Shown: positions 1 through 11,714, counted from the stretch's first letter. The stretch: DNA of 64,000 nucleotides from Megamerina dolium (GCA_963854835.1 OY978526.1:67928765-67992764), one strand, 5' to 3'. Notes: a model not told the origin generated them from the sequence alone. Translations and numbers: made by a program.

Positions 1-571
1 GGAATTAAACGAAAGATGGTTGGTTGCTTTTAATATCATTACTACTAGTACAATATATGTATTTGTTGCTATGTATTCTCTTTCATATACGATTTGCGCT
101 ATTTGTTGTTGTTGTAATACCTCATTAAACAAACGGCACCTGTTGTTGACTATATGTAGCTAGCGTTGGTATAGAATCAAGAAGCCAAAAACTAGAAAGA
201 AAAAAAATCAAATAAAAAGTAAAACTACAGCGCTATTGCCAATAGTTGTTGTTGTTGTTGTTCTTCAATTTTCTTGTTATTATTGTTGTTACATTTGTAG
301 TCGCATTTAAGAAATCGTCATTGTTACTCAGTCATGAGCATTCCATTGAGAATACTCGTAGCAATCATCTATGCAGTTAATTTTTGCTTTGTTTTAGCAC
401 ATTGTATTTAGACATTAGCTATATTCACATCGATCTTGTTAGTTTGTTAATTCGATAAAATATTTTGTAAATCAGAGATAAATTGAGCGTAAACAACTCA
501 TATGTAAAACTGGCCTAAAGCAACATCAGTGACGAGTATGAACAACGAACGAATTAACAAACTAACAAGAT
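1..571. other. AT-rich intergenic DNA, no gene seen
   Basis: No coding signal on either strand. The only structure is short TTG triplet runs near 103-115 and 245-262, which are common in fly intergenic DNA. Confidence 0.6.
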
Positions 572-889
572 TGTTACTCTCATTACTGTTGTGCGTCTTA
601 AATTTGGACAGTATTAGAAGGGACCTACTTATTTTAGCCGGTTCCGAACGGCAGAACACTTGTGACATCACTTTTTCTGATCTTTGTCACAGAGTTCTTT
701 TAGAAGCTTTTTCATGGCAAGTTGTTACTGTCGGAAGAATTGCCAATTGCTTGCCGACAGGTGGGTATCATTCGAAAGAAAAATCTAAGCGATATTAAAT
801 TTTTTATGCATCAGCCGGGGATTCAACCACGACCTACAGATCAGAAGGCGAACACACTAACCACTGAGCTACGGAACCCACGGCATGTG
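572..889 (-). mobile_element. tRNA-derived SINE, copy 1
   Basis: Read on the minus strand this begins with a tRNA-like head containing an A box (TAGCTCAGTGG) and a B box (a GGTTGAATCCC-like sequence just after the word gtcgtg), the two internal RNA polymerase III promoter elements. An unrelated body of about 230 bp follows, shared with the copies at 21248, 27170, 29088, 38405, 57953, 58939 and 63800. The open frames over it (529-798 and 722-1024) recur only as part of this repeat and are not genes. The parent tRNA was not identified. Confidence 0.85.
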
Positions 890-1449
890 ACCCATTTCTC
901 ATCTCAAATCACCACCTGTTTAAAACATGTACCGATTTCGTTCTGTTCGGACAAGGTTTCGAAGATTGAAATTCAATCGATCATGTTTTTTGCGTCAATT
1001 CGTCTTGTAGGTGGAAGGCCATAGAATCTACACAACCGTAATGAAATGCAGAGTCTATTCGGGCTCGATTGAGTACACCAAGATAAACCATAAATTCCAT
1101 AAATTCCTCGATGGCCTGAAATTCAAATCAGAGTGATCTTCTTTGAAGCGGACAGTCAGACAGGAGCGTACGTAGAGTTCGTAGAAGAAAATTTCTATGG
1201 GCAGAGAGCCTTAATGGCAGCTTGACTATGCTCTGCTATGTCAAGTATAATTTTTTGGTAGAAGTTGTAATTGGAAGAATATCATGGAAAATATTCGATT
1301 AGGAACCACGAGTGTCGGTAATCCTGTTATTCGTATGGTAACATAATAGCACCTTTGCGGACGGAGATCACACTAAACTAATCTCATCAATATTGGTCTT
1401 CCTATTGTCGTGGTTATGTAAACTTGATCATCGATGCCAATACAAGTTT
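890..1449. other. Intergenic, no gene seen
   Basis: Mixed-composition sequence without an open frame of note. I recognise no family in it. Confidence 0.45.
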
Positions 1450-2500
1450 ATTCATAAATATAAAATAAAATGAACAAAGTTCCAAAAAATTTCGTTATAT
1501 TATGGCATTGTTGGAAAGAAAAATACTTCTATTATTTATGGAACATGTTCTAATAAGAATCAGATGGCTTCGCAAGACTTTTTTAGCGATATCTGGATCT
1601 ATATTGCGAAAGGCTGAGTCGCTTTCTGGATTGTCCGAATAAAATTGATCTTTCAAAGCACTACCGAAAAAAGTTGAATGATATTAGATCGCAGCTCCAA
1701 GACGGCTAATTGACATCGCTAAGACAGCTGTTACCTAATTTTGCGCGCAAAAACGCGATGAGCAGAGTGGCATGACGCACCGCCGGGCTGTAAAAAAAGT
1801 TAATGTAGGGCTAAGTCTTTAATTTCAGTCCACAAATAGTCAGTAATTATGGTTCTCTAATGCTCACCGAAAATAATGTGTCGAAAATAATGTGTCATTG
1901 ATGCTATCAGCACGAAATTCGCAATAAGTTATCATTTTCTATGGATGCATTAGCTTCTCGGTAATTATGTGTGAGTTTTGCGATCCACAGGTGTGGAAAT
2001 GTGATTTCTTAACATATCCACTACGATAAAAATGCATTTCGTTTGGAAAGATGAAGAAGATAAATACGACATTCAATTAGAGCAGCTCTAAGACTCAAAT
2101 TAAGAAGCGTTAATGAAACGGATGATCGTTTGCTGAGTCAACTTTGGATCTTGTTAGCGAATAATCCAAGATATTTTCGCAAAATTCTCATTAGACAGGT
2201 GTGTGAATTGTTAAGTTGTTGATATCTATGACGAATCGACTTTCCTGGATTCTGCCTGCACATCCTTGGCCACACCAGCCACATTTTCATCGATATGCAA
2301 CATATGGCGGTGGGAGTTTCTCTTCGGCGAAAACTTATTTTCAATAAAATAATTGTTTGAATAGCACTGCACTTTGGAAATAAGTTGGCAATATTTTCCC
2401 AACATTGTTCAAGTATAAAGCGATTCATTTCGTTCCGCGGTGATATGATACTGTCTGACAGTCTCCATTTTGAGAGGGAAAGAGCTGTCAGTGTCAAAGT
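1450..2500 (-). pseudogene. Decayed Tc1/mariner (DD41D-like) transposase relic
   Basis: A nearly full-length but broken transposase read on the minus strand. The N-terminal part (2497 down to 2138) is open for 119 codons and ends in a helix-turn-helix-like stretch containing KSIRHRYQQL and RILRKYLGLF, matching the same part of the intact transposase at 43349-44434 (RILHLDLHLH). Downstream, in shifted frames, are degraded forms of the first catalytic block (a SNEMHFYRSGYVKK-like stretch near 2030-2070), the second block (GGASCHSAHRVFA-like near 1770) and the third (SWSCDLISFNFF near 1690), where the expected CDLTPLDFF has changed. Frameshifts and stops make it non-functional. No terminal repeats were located, so the ends are approximate. 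Confidence 0.65.
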
Positions 2501-4229
2501 AAGCTATGACTCAAAACGAATCCACTGCAAGTACCAATTTTTATATGCGTATTCCATCAAATAACATATTAATGGAAACAAATTAACAACAACAACATAC
2601 TATGCATTAAAATGTACATCAATTATCGTATTTTGACTCGCTTTATTTATTTTTTATAGATCGGACATTCTTAAAACAACACCCTTTAGTACAATTGCGC
2701 GTATATGTTTGTAATTTTTACGTGCAAAAAACGCTATTCAATTGTTCAACGCCAATCTGCTATCCAATTTGTGGATCATAAGCGATATTGAGATGGAGGG
2801 TGTTTGCAAAGTACATATATATGTAGTTGCCTCAACACTGGCCACTTTTATAGGAAGAATGCAGGTATTGTAAAAGACTGCATTTTATGAAATATTGTAA
2901 GTAGCTGTAGATGGTTAATTTTTTCATAGCATCATCGTTATTTGAAATTAGTTCAGTATGTTTGACAGGTAGCTTTTGAGCGTGTTTGAATGATTTTATT
3001 GAAGTCTTATCTATGTTGTCGGCATTTGTTGAAAATTATTATGACTGCATACTCTGTGTACACTGTTTAAACACAGCAGCTATTTGTATTTTATTCTACT
3101 TATGTACTTTATTGCAAAAGTCATTAGTAGTGAATAGTGAATTTTTTAATTTTATTATTATTACTATTGATGATGCTTCTGCTGCTTCATAGTAACTATG
3201 TAAGGTAATATACCACACAGTTTCAAAAAAATAGCGAAGCAATTTACAGCACATTTATTGAGGCATGCAATATGTATTTAACTCACGAAAATCACATAAA
3301 AATCTATGTTATGTTGCACATTTCAATTGTACATGCATACATATCTATGCTTTTGCAGAAGAGATGCATAATTAATCGTTATCGCCCATGCCGGTGTGTT
3401 AGTGGTTTGGTTGGCTGGTCGATTAATAGTTGATGTGTGGTAGGTAAGAGTAATTTGATTGTAGTTTAGTTGGATTTATTTGAAAGATATATGCTGGTTC
3501 CTTTTTCCATGGGAAAAGTAGAGAAGATACGACGGTTCCGATCACAATAAATTTTGTACTCAATTCTCTACACTCTTCTGGGTTAAATTTGCCGAAACAC
3601 AAGTTTCCCTATGTAAAAGTGGTTTTTGATTGATTTTTACTTTTTTTTCTTTCTCATATCATATCATATTTACAATATATTCAGATGTAAGTAAAAATAT
3701 GTTGTCCAGCAATTTATGTTCAGATTTCTAAACGCATTTTTGATGTGGCTTAATTTGAGTCCATAGTTTGTGGCGGTTTTACTCTGTTATTCCATTCAAT
3801 ACCTCAAAAACCTCAAAAACAAAATTATGAACGTTTAAACATTCTTTAAAATATCCATAATCGCCCCAAAGGCGGTTAAAATGTATGAATAATCCATTAA
3901 TTTCTTCTCCTGGTGTCTACTTCCCTGTTTCAAATGAGTCTCTAATTCTATAATCAAAGAAAACAATATTTAAACTCAAATTAAAAATTCGAATATTTAT
4001 TATTATTTTTTATATATGCATCCTAAACACCAATTAAACTTTTGTCAGTGATTCGGGTATAACGCTTTGCGACAAGAGCAACAGAAGTAACCATTAATGG
4101 TATCAAAAATGATACTCTAAGGAAGTAGGGTTAAAATCTTTTCTGAACTTGCAGTCTATCTCTATTACTTACAGGCGCTGGCGTAGAAGAGTTAGGGTTT
4201 TATAAATTTCGATCCCATCGTTTCTACAA
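2501..4229. other. Intergenic, no gene seen
   Basis: AT-rich sequence. The small ORF at 2986-3192 has no recognisable content or conserved feature and I do not call it a gene. Confidence 0.5.
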
Positions 4230-4480
4230 TACCACTAGAGGGTATTCTAGGAATTCGTTATGCCAACTCTTTCCTTCGCTAGCTGGCACCAGTTAGAAAT
4301 TCCAAACGTTGACAAGTTCTCCAGTACTGTCTCTTCTGCATCATCCCCCGGTGGTTTTCGAATATAACACTACCATTTGCCACCAACGCAAATAGGTCCA
4401 AAGAGCTTGTGTAGGACTTTTCTCTCAAAAACTCCAGGTATTCTCTCATCTAAGGTGGAAATTGTCTAAGCTGCGACATT
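4230..4480 (-). pseudogene. RTE-like LINE 3'-end relic
   Basis: A short, internally deleted fragment of the same non-LTR element seen at 46440-47100 (-) and 50470-51715 (+). Shared blocks are the stretch around the words ccaccaacgcaaataggtcc and the C-terminal segment that in the plus copy reads FGISNWR. It is degenerate, with no usable frame. Confidence 0.55.
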
Positions 4481-4919
4481 TTTTCGGAGCATACTTATTC
4501 TCTTTATCTACTCCTTTGGAAGACGCCGCTATAAGATGAACTTAAAAAACACTTGAAAGTTAGCAAATTACCCCATAATTGTGAAATCTCAAATATACTT
4601 ACCTCTATCTCTACCCCTTTCAAAATTGGAGTAGAGAATATCAATTTTGTAAGGCGCCATTGATACAAATTACAAATTACAGCAAATACAACAAATTTTA
4701 GTCCATGTGGGAAACTCTCTTAAAGCTACAAGATACCTGGTGAATTGACTTACAGTGAGTAAACGTTGATTATACTTATCTCACCAGGTTGACACGTTGG
4801 TTTGCAAGAACACCATAAATTTAAAATTTCTAAAGGCTCGGTTTTGATAGTTGAAATTTGCCAAGAATATGCCTTTAGAAAGAGCTCTGATATAAATTTA
4901 TAATAAAGTGCTGTTCGAA

Positions 4920-5353
4920 TACATACTCCACAACAGCCCGTTACCTTCTGCTGTCCTACCTATCCGACCTATTCGCTTTTATCCAATCAAGTAAGCCTCG
5001 GTATGGTTAAAATGCAAATAATTGTGTTTTTAAGACTTCCATAACCTTTTCGCATGGATGTTTCATTGTCGTAGAGGCTCCTTTTCTGGCGAGTTCGTCA
5101 GCTAGTTCATTCGCATGTGTCCAGGGACCCAGCAAAGACTGATTTTGTTGTCTTTTCTGGCTGATTTAGTTTCTGTGGACAGGCCCGTACTAACTCGGAG
5201 TCTACCTTATATGCGTCGAGTAGTCGAAGGGGAACTTTGCTATCCGCTAGTGTGGCTATTTCCTGTTTTTTGTACTCTCTATTTAGATTAAACAGCGCAT
5301 ATTTATCGATGGCAAGAATCTCTGCTTGATTAATTCTTGGCTAATTACCGATG
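4920..5353 (-). pseudogene. LINE RNase H domain relic, part 1 (host of the Jockey insertion)
   Basis: On the minus strand this encodes a recognisable RNase H domain of a non-LTR retrotransposon: INQAEILAIDKYALF near 5330-5285, then a run ending in a degraded form of the CWVPGH motif and HANELADELARKG near 5110-5080 (the consensus is GNELADELARKG). Stops and shifts break it. The domain continues beyond the Jockey element at 9062; with that element removed the frame runs across the junction (EPIGN, stop, PRINQAEILAI). The clade is probably R1/LOA/Outcast-like, since Jockey itself lacks RNase H; that assignment is inference. Confidence 0.6.
5345..5353 (+). repeat. Target-site duplication, left copy (TTACCGATG)
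   Basis: A 9-bp direct repeat, identical to 9062-9070, which flanks the LINE at 5354-9060. It fixes the insertion boundaries. Confidence 0.8.
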
Positions 5354-5354
5354 C

Positions 5355-6270
5355 ACGAAAGTGCAAATCTACAGCGAAACTCATTATCGCAAAGTAATTG
5401 CGGAATTTGATGCTGTAAAAAAGAATTACTACACATATCAGCTAAAAAGTAGTAAGGGCTTAATCGTAGTACTCAAAGGCGTCGAACCCAACGTTGACAT
5501 TAACGAAATCAAACTTGCCCTTCAGGAAGAAGGGTTTCAAGCCAAAACAGTATTCAACATTCTCAACAAGAGCAATATACCTCAACCGTTATATCGTATT
5601 GAGCTTCAGCCTGAAACAAAACCCCTAAAAAAAGGTGAAGTACACCCCATATATAAAATTCGATATTTATTGCATCGCAAAATCACAATCGAAGAACCCC
5701 ATAAGAGAACTGGACCTCCTCAGTGCAGTAACTGCCAAGAATATGGACATACTAAGACATATTGTACCCTGCCAGCTGTTTGTGTGATTTGTGGAGATCT
5801 CCATAAATCAAACATATGCCCAAAATCTAAAGGCGATGCTAGCATGAAAAAAAAAATGCAGCAATTGTGGAGGTAATCACACCGCAAATTATAGAGGTTG
5901 CCCAGTGTATACAACCCTAAAGCTAAATTTCTCCGCTAGCAATCAACCTCTAAAACCAGTTGAGCAAACTCAGATAGCCAACTCAAGTAAGAGACAAAAT
6001 ATTGATGCAACACAATTCTTCTCTGCAATCCCAAACAAGAATCAAACCAATTCATACGCTAGCGTGTTAAAACAAAACACACACCAACAAAGCAATGTAA
6101 ATAATGAGCAGAAACACTCACTGCCCACCCAACAGCCAAGTACCCTTGAACATTTGCTTCAAACATTAATTCAGAATATGAACCAATTCATGAACTCAAT
6201 GCAAACAATGATGCAAGAAATGATGAAAAATCAATCGATGTTACTCCAAACATTGCTATCCAGACCATGA
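5355..6270 (+). pseudogene. Jockey ORF1 (gag-like nucleic-acid-binding protein), 5'-truncated and frameshifted
   Basis: ORF1 proteins of this clade bind element RNA and form the ribonucleoprotein for retrotransposition. The first frame (to 5876) has a gag pre-domain and two zinc knuckles: CX2CX4HX4C (CSNCQEYGHTKTYC, about 5726-5767) and CX2CX3HX4C (CVICGDLHKSNIC, near 5785). A third knuckle, CSNCGGNHTANYRGC, lies in the next frame, reached only past a run of ten A residues at 5847-5856; nine would keep one frame. The second frame runs to the TGA at 6268-6270 with a Gln/Met/Asn-rich C-terminal tail. The true start codon is lost; the element begins at 5354. The last bases overlap the ORF2 start in an ATGA. 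Confidence 0.85.
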
Positions 6271-8909
6271 GTTGTCTCAAGATATGCCACTGGAACGCCA
6301 ACGGCTTAAGCCAACACCGTTTGGAGCTAATTCAATTCCTTGAATACAGCCAAATCGACATAATGATGATATCTGAGACCCATTTCACTGACAAAAATTG
6401 CTACCAAATACCATATTACAAACTGTACACCACAAATCATCCGCATGGTAAGGCACGCGGAGGAACTGCCATATTGATAAAAAGCAGAATAAAACATCAT
6501 GTTCTCGAAGATTTCAGTAGCGTCTACTTGCAAGCAACATCTATATGTCTGGAAGAATACATCTCTAAGCTAGTAATATCTGCGATATACTGTCCCCCAA
6601 GATACAGTATTACCGAACAGCAATATAAAGAATTTTTCTCAACTCTTGGTAGCAAATTCTTGGTTGCTGGCGATTTCAACGCCAAACACACTCACTGGGG
6701 CTCCCGCTTAATAACTCCAAAAGGCAGAAGACTATGTTCAATCATCACTAACCATGGCTACGATGTTATTTCAAATGGTCAACCGACATATTGGCCGACG
6801 GACAAGAGGAAAATACCCGATCTCATAGACTTTGGAGTCGCCAAATGTTTGCAGATGGAAAATATCTCCACAGAGTGTAATTATGATCTATCATCAGACC
6901 ACTCACCCACGGTAATATCTATAAAATCACCAAGCCCCCAAGGCAATTGCGTTAGAAAGAAAATAGACTGGTTAAAATTCAAGAAATATATAAATTCCCA
7001 TCTTCCTCTGAGTACTGTATTAAGAAATGGACACGATGTAGACTCAGCACTCGAAAAATTCAACCAGCTGCTCTCATTAGCTCTCAGCTCAGCCACCTGC
7101 ACAAAGGTATGCAAGCAATCAAACTATAGCCCATACACACCAGCCGATATTGAATTGCTAGTAAGACAGAAAAGAAGACTCCGAAGACAATGGCAAGAAT
7201 TCAGATCACCGAATCTGAAAACACAGCTACAGCACTGCACTCGAAAGTTAAAGCAAGCCTTAAAAAATAAAAACAACAAAGAGTTAGAAGAGCACATAGC
7301 GAAATTAACACCTGGTGAAGCGTCAGACTACTCTTTGTGGAAATCAGCAAAAAACTCAAATCGGCCAATTCTCACTGATTCCCCCATCCGTTTGAGTGAC
7401 GGTAATTGGGCTAGAAGCAACTGTGAGAAGGGTTTGGCTTTTGCAAACCACCTAAAAAGTGTGTTTACACCCAATCCACCCTCATCACAGTCCTCATTAC
7501 CAAAATTAACTTCCCAACCTTGCTCAATAACGGTCAAAATTAAAAAAAAGGACATATTCAAAGCAATTTATAAAGATTTAAACCCAAAAAAATCACCTGG
7601 TCCAGATAAAATTACCGGTAAAATGATAAAAGAGCTACCTCCGGCTTCAGTAATTCATCTGATGCACATTTTCAATGCTATCCTTCGTATTAAACACTAT
7701 CCCAAATGCTGGAAAACTTCAAAAATTATTATGATAGCAAAACCAGGAAAAGACCCTACAAAAGTTTCATCGTACAGACCTATCAGCCTCCTGCCTCTAC
7801 TTTCTAAAGTATTCGAAAAGCTACTTGTCATGAATATAACTCCATTTATTAATCTCAACCAACTGATTCCTCAACATCAGTTTGGATTTAGAAAACAGCA
7901 CGGCACAATAGAACAAGTCCACCGCATTGTAACTCTGATTAGGAACACTTTTGAAGAAAAAAAGTATTGCTCAGCTGTCTTTCTTGATATCACTCAAGCT
8001 TTCGATAAAGTATGGCACGATGGCCTTATTTACAAACTCAAACTATTACTGCCTGCAAATGTCTCCTCATTGCTTAGTAGCTACCTCACGAAAATACAAT
8101 TTCTCTTACATCACAAGGATTACACAACAAATCCATTGGATATTCACGCTGGCGTTCCTCAAGGAAGCGTTTTGGGCCCCTTACTGTATCTCTTATACAC
8201 TACAGATATGCCCAGCAATAACTATACATTTATATCGACCTTTGCAGATGATACGGCAATATTGTGCTCTCGCTTTAACCCCATAGAAGCTACTAAACTC
8301 CTGCAGACTCATATCGATTCTCTCGAAATCTGGCTAGCAAAATGGCGTATAAAAGTCAATGAATCAAAGAGCGTACATGTAATCTTCACGCTAAGGCCAG
8401 ATACATGTCCCCCACTTAAAATTAATGGCCAATCAGTTCCACAATGTTCCTCAACAAAGTACTTGGGTATACACCTCGACAGAAGGCTGACCTGGAAAAA
8501 TCACATAGAGGCAAAGAAAACTCAGATCAAGCTTAAAATGAATCAGTTATGGTGGTACAAAAGATCAAAGTTGAATCTCGAATACAAAGTGCTATTATAT
8601 AAAGCAATCCTGAAGCCAATCTGGACTTATGGTATTCAGTTTTGGGGCACCGCATCTCCCTCAAATATCGAAAAATTGCAGCGAATACAATCCAAGTGTC
8701 TGCGAATTATTGTAAACGCGCCTTGGTATATGAGGAACGTTAACATCCATCGAGATTTAAATGTACCCACAATTTCTGAGGAAGTTGCAATGCATTGCAG
8801 AAGCTACATTCAAAAATTACACAGTCATCCGAATCCCCTTGCTAGGCAATTGTTGCTGAGCACGGGGCATCGTCGATTAAAAAGAAAAGACACACTGAAT
8901 ATGCTGTGA
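6267..8909 (+). CDS. Jockey ORF2: endonuclease-reverse transcriptase
   Basis: An 880-aa intact polyprotein that nicks target DNA and primes reverse transcription from the nick. The apurinic-type endonuclease domain fills residues 1-220: WNANG (about 9-13), SETH (37-40), GDFNAKH (135-141), SDH (210-212). The reverse transcriptase occupies roughly 400-730: FLDITQAFDKVWHD (about 572-585), GVPQGSVLGPLL (from 629) and the catalytic FADD (659-662). There is no RNase H domain. The start at 6267 is chosen because it overlaps the ORF1 stop as ATGA, typical of coupled termination and reinitiation in this clade. No stop or frameshift is present, so the protein could still be made if transcribed from outside. 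Confidence 0.93.
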   Translation: MSCLKICHWNANGLSQHRLELIQFLEYSQIDIMMISETHFTDKNCYQIPYYKLYTTNHPHGKARGGTAILIKSRIKHHVLEDFSSVYLQATSICLEEYISKLVISAIYCPPRYSITEQQYKEFFSTLGSKFLVAGDFNAKHTHWGSRLITPKGRRLCSIITNHGYDVISNGQPTYWPTDKRKIPDLIDFGVAKCLQMENISTECNYDLSSDHSPTVISIKSPSPQGNCVRKKIDWLKFKKYINSHLPLSTVLRNGHDVDSALEKFNQLLSLALSSATCTKVCKQSNYSPYTPADIELLVRQKRRLRRQWQEFRSPNLKTQLQHCTRKLKQALKNKNNKELEEHIAKLTPGEASDYSLWKSAKNSNRPILTDSPIRLSDGNWARSNCEKGLAFANHLKSVFTPNPPSSQSSLPKLTSQPCSITVKIKKKDIFKAIYKDLNPKKSPGPDKITGKMIKELPPASVIHLMHIFNAILRIKHYPKCWKTSKIIMIAKPGKDPTKVSSYRPISLLPLLSKVFEKLLVMNITPFINLNQLIPQHQFGFRKQHGTIEQVHRIVTLIRNTFEEKKYCSAVFLDITQAFDKVWHDGLIYKLKLLLPANVSSLLSSYLTKIQFLLHHKDYTTNPLDIHAGVPQGSVLGPLLYLLYTTDMPSNNYTFISTFADDTAILCSRFNPIEATKLLQTHIDSLEIWLAKWRIKVNESKSVHVIFTLRPDTCPPLKINGQSVPQCSSTKYLGIHLDRRLTWKNHIEAKKTQIKLKMNQLWWYKRSKLNLEYKVLLYKAILKPIWTYGIQFWGTASPSNIEKLQRIQSKCLRIIVNAPWYMRNVNIHRDLNVPTISEEVAMHCRSYIQKLHSHPNPLARQLLLSTGHRRLKRKDTLNML

Positions 8910-9030
8910 AATTGCTATACCTCGTGACTCAACAAATTGTGATGGAACGTTGGGAATATCACATAATTTTATTTTAGTTTGTAAGATTTGATTACTTATT
9001 GTTAGTTTCTAAGTAATTTTAGAAAGATCC

Positions 9031-9060
9031 AATAAAAAAGCTTGTTAAAAAAAAAAAAAA
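9031..9060 (+). terminator. Polyadenylation signal and poly(A) tail of the LINE
   Basis: AATAAA begins at 9031, followed by a 14-A tail (9047-9060) that abuts the right target duplication (9062-9070). Confidence 0.75.
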
Positions 9061-9061
9061 T

Positions 9062-9190
9062 TTACCGATGGGTTCTGAGGATTTAGTTGTACATCGTATA
9101 TCTCCGCCTCAGTGCTACTATTGGTGTTTCACCCATCAGTGTACCAGTGTTGTGTGTTAATTAAGGGAGTAAGTAGCGTCTAAGTTGGTC
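9062..9190 (-). pseudogene. LINE RNase H domain relic, part 2
   Basis: Continuation of the antisense RNase H relic interrupted by the Jockey element. On the minus strand it reads GGDIRCTTKSSEPIG just upstream of the site where part 1 resumes. The first nine bases are the right target duplication. Confidence 0.45.
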
Positions 9191-11059
9191 CATTCCTTTG
9201 TGTAAATTAATTTCACCGCAAAGCGTTTCTCGAAAGTAAATTGGTTACTTGTTTTGTTTGTAGAAAATCAAGTAGAGAGTTTTTGCAAAGGATCCCTAGG
9301 TCCAATAGCCCAATAGCCCTTTACCAGACTATGTTATCGCGTTGTCTCCCGCCATTCGTATTAAGTTTGCTTTTGTTACTTTCCTTATAAATATGTGTAA
9401 CGGAGTTGTAACGTTATAAGGAAGTTTATATGCTTAACTACTTAAAGGCTTCACGGTGCCAAGCTAATAGCACAAAGTCGGGTTGAATTTTTATTCCAAC
9501 TAGTATCCTACTTGAACCATAAGCCTTCGTCACAACTTGCTTATGTAATAAACTAGTATAATTAACTTAATTGAGATTTTCTTCCAATCATGTGGCGCTT
9601 CTTAAACGCTTTTCCAGCGCTTTGTCACAAAGCATTTTCAACAGCACTCATGCACAATTTTTACTATTGAAAAAACGAATATAAGTTTGAAACACAAACG
9701 GGGCATGTACTTGCAAGAGTTACCATACTAATAAAGTGGATCAGTCTATAAAAAGCACCCTGTACTTACCATTATATTAGCGTATATATATTGAATTGAA
9801 TTTCAAAATGCAAGAATATCATATTGTATAAATATGTTGAGATAGAAAGAAAAACCTACATATAATAATTCATATTTTTTTAATTACCTATTAACAAAAT
9901 TATAGTTAATTATAGGCAAAAATTGTTAACTAATGAGTTATGTACATATGTATGTTATGTATATTTTATTTATGTGCTTGTTGTATACTCGTATGTTGAA
10001 ATTATAGCAACAATAAATAATACCAATAATACCAACAATGGCAGGTATGTAGTATAAAAAAAATATAATATGTATGTAGTATACATTTTTAAAAAAGCTA
10101 AAAATCTAAATCGAATCTCATAAAAAATGTATGTTTCACACACACACACACATATACACGAGCGATATTTGGCAAATCAGTAAATCATAATTTGTAACGC
10201 CATCTAGCGTTACGGTCGTGTTGTTGTGTTGAATGAATATAAACGTATTTTATATATTTTTATTTCGTTCTTCTGCTAATTTCTGCATATATGGAAGTAT
10301 GTATATATGTTAATATGTATTGTAAGTAGACAGATGCATATGGATGAATGAATTGAAAACATTAAAAAATTGCGATTTCATCACAATTTGTTAACGAGCA
10401 AAATGTACACATTTCTACATACGTACCTACATATGTATCTATTACATACGAGTATATGATTTTATAATAAATTGGATCGTGCTTATGTGCATGATGCTTT
10501 AAGATCGAAGATGAAGACTTCGTACTTATAAAAATCAATTGTACATAAAGAAGCAATAACAACAATAACAATAATAAACATGAGACAATACTACGAGTAC
10601 TATATACAAGTATACATATGTTTTCTTGCAACATTACAATACTATGTTACATGCTATATGACATCATATCCATACTCATGTGTACGAGTACGAGTAGTCT
10701 AAATGTGTTCATATTATACTTATGAAATAGTCGTAAATGTCGACGATAAATAGTACAAAAAAAAAACAGAAAAAAAAAAACAAAAATCATAAGTATTGAA
10801 AAGAATCACTCCAAAATATTCCATTATTGTATTGTTTTAAATGGATTTACATAGAAATTGTTATTTTTATTATGTTGCTAAATTAAAGTATATTGTGGAT
10901 ATGTGCAATTTTACTAGACATTACAAAACGTATATGAATATAGGTAGTTATTAATATGTATATACAATATATAGGGGAATTTGAGGATTAGTGGGATATA
11001 TGGAATTGGTAGACCTATAATTCCGATTGCACCCATCTTTACTCATAATTTTGTACATA
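9191..11059. other. AT-rich intergenic DNA
   Basis: No gene seen. A (CA)n run sits at about 10138-10153. The ORF at 10362-10634 (-) is a Leu run from a TTG/AAC triplet repeat and is not supported. Confidence 0.5.
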
Positions 11060-11560
11060 AAGTGTGAAATCATATATGAAGGTAGGAATGGTAGGAATTG
11101 GGTTACGCCCAATTCTAAATATATTCATTATCTTGTGTAACCGATCTCATTTAGCAAGTTTCAGCTCAATATCGTCCTATTTTTGTGCGAAAAATATTAA
11201 AACATATATACGGAAGTTTATTAGTAAATATAATCATATATATCAAGTTTCAGGTCAATAGTTAGATATTTGCGTGCGCACAGTGTGAAAACATACATAA
11301 GGAAACATACTTTTATATGGGAGGTAGGCGTAGTTTTCATTTGATTATTCCCATTATTCAACCAATATATTAATTAGTAAATATAATCGTACGTAGCAAG
11401 TTTCAGCGTGAAAGTTTTAAATTTTAGTGCAAAATCTGTTAAAATATTAATAAAAAAGCATACATTTGTATGGTAGGTAATAGTGGTTTTCATCCGATTA
11501 TACCAATTCTCAAGCGTGTCTATTCCTTAGTAAATATAATTGTATATATTACTTTTCAGG
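11060..11560. repeat. Decayed repeat with TATGGGAG/GGGCGTGG-type modules
   Basis: Three diverged modules near 11075, 11315 and 11470 (for example tatgggaggtaggcgtag at 11316). They resemble the half-modules of the array at 36690-37620. It looks like an old copy of that repeat family. Confidence 0.4.
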
Positions 11561-11714
11561 ACCATAGTTTTGAATGATGATTAAAAGTATGATTAATATC
11601 ATACTTTTCTATGGACTAACGCAATTAGGTTCTTCACAATACTGTTCAGATCTAATGCGCATAACAATATTGTGACAAAAGTTTGGGCCTTGGTCCTTTG
11701 GAGCCTACGAGTAT

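Larger units (their letters stand above)
5354..9060 (+). mobile_element. 5'-truncated Jockey-clade non-LTR retrotransposon
   Basis: A LINE of about 3.7 kb with a truncated gag-like ORF1, an intact endonuclease plus reverse transcriptase ORF2, a short 3' UTR, an AATAAA at 9031-9036 and a poly(A) tail at 9047-9060. A perfect 9-bp target duplication lies at both ends. The 5' end falls inside ORF1, as expected from incomplete reverse transcription. Lack of an RNase H domain and presence of CCHC knuckles in ORF1 fit the Jockey clade. Because the promoter end is missing, this copy is unlikely to mobilise itself. Confidence 0.9.

Noticed and set aside
529..1024. Two open frames of 89 and 100 codons
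   Set aside because: They lie over SINE copy 1, and the same residues recur over the copies at 27211 and 58044.
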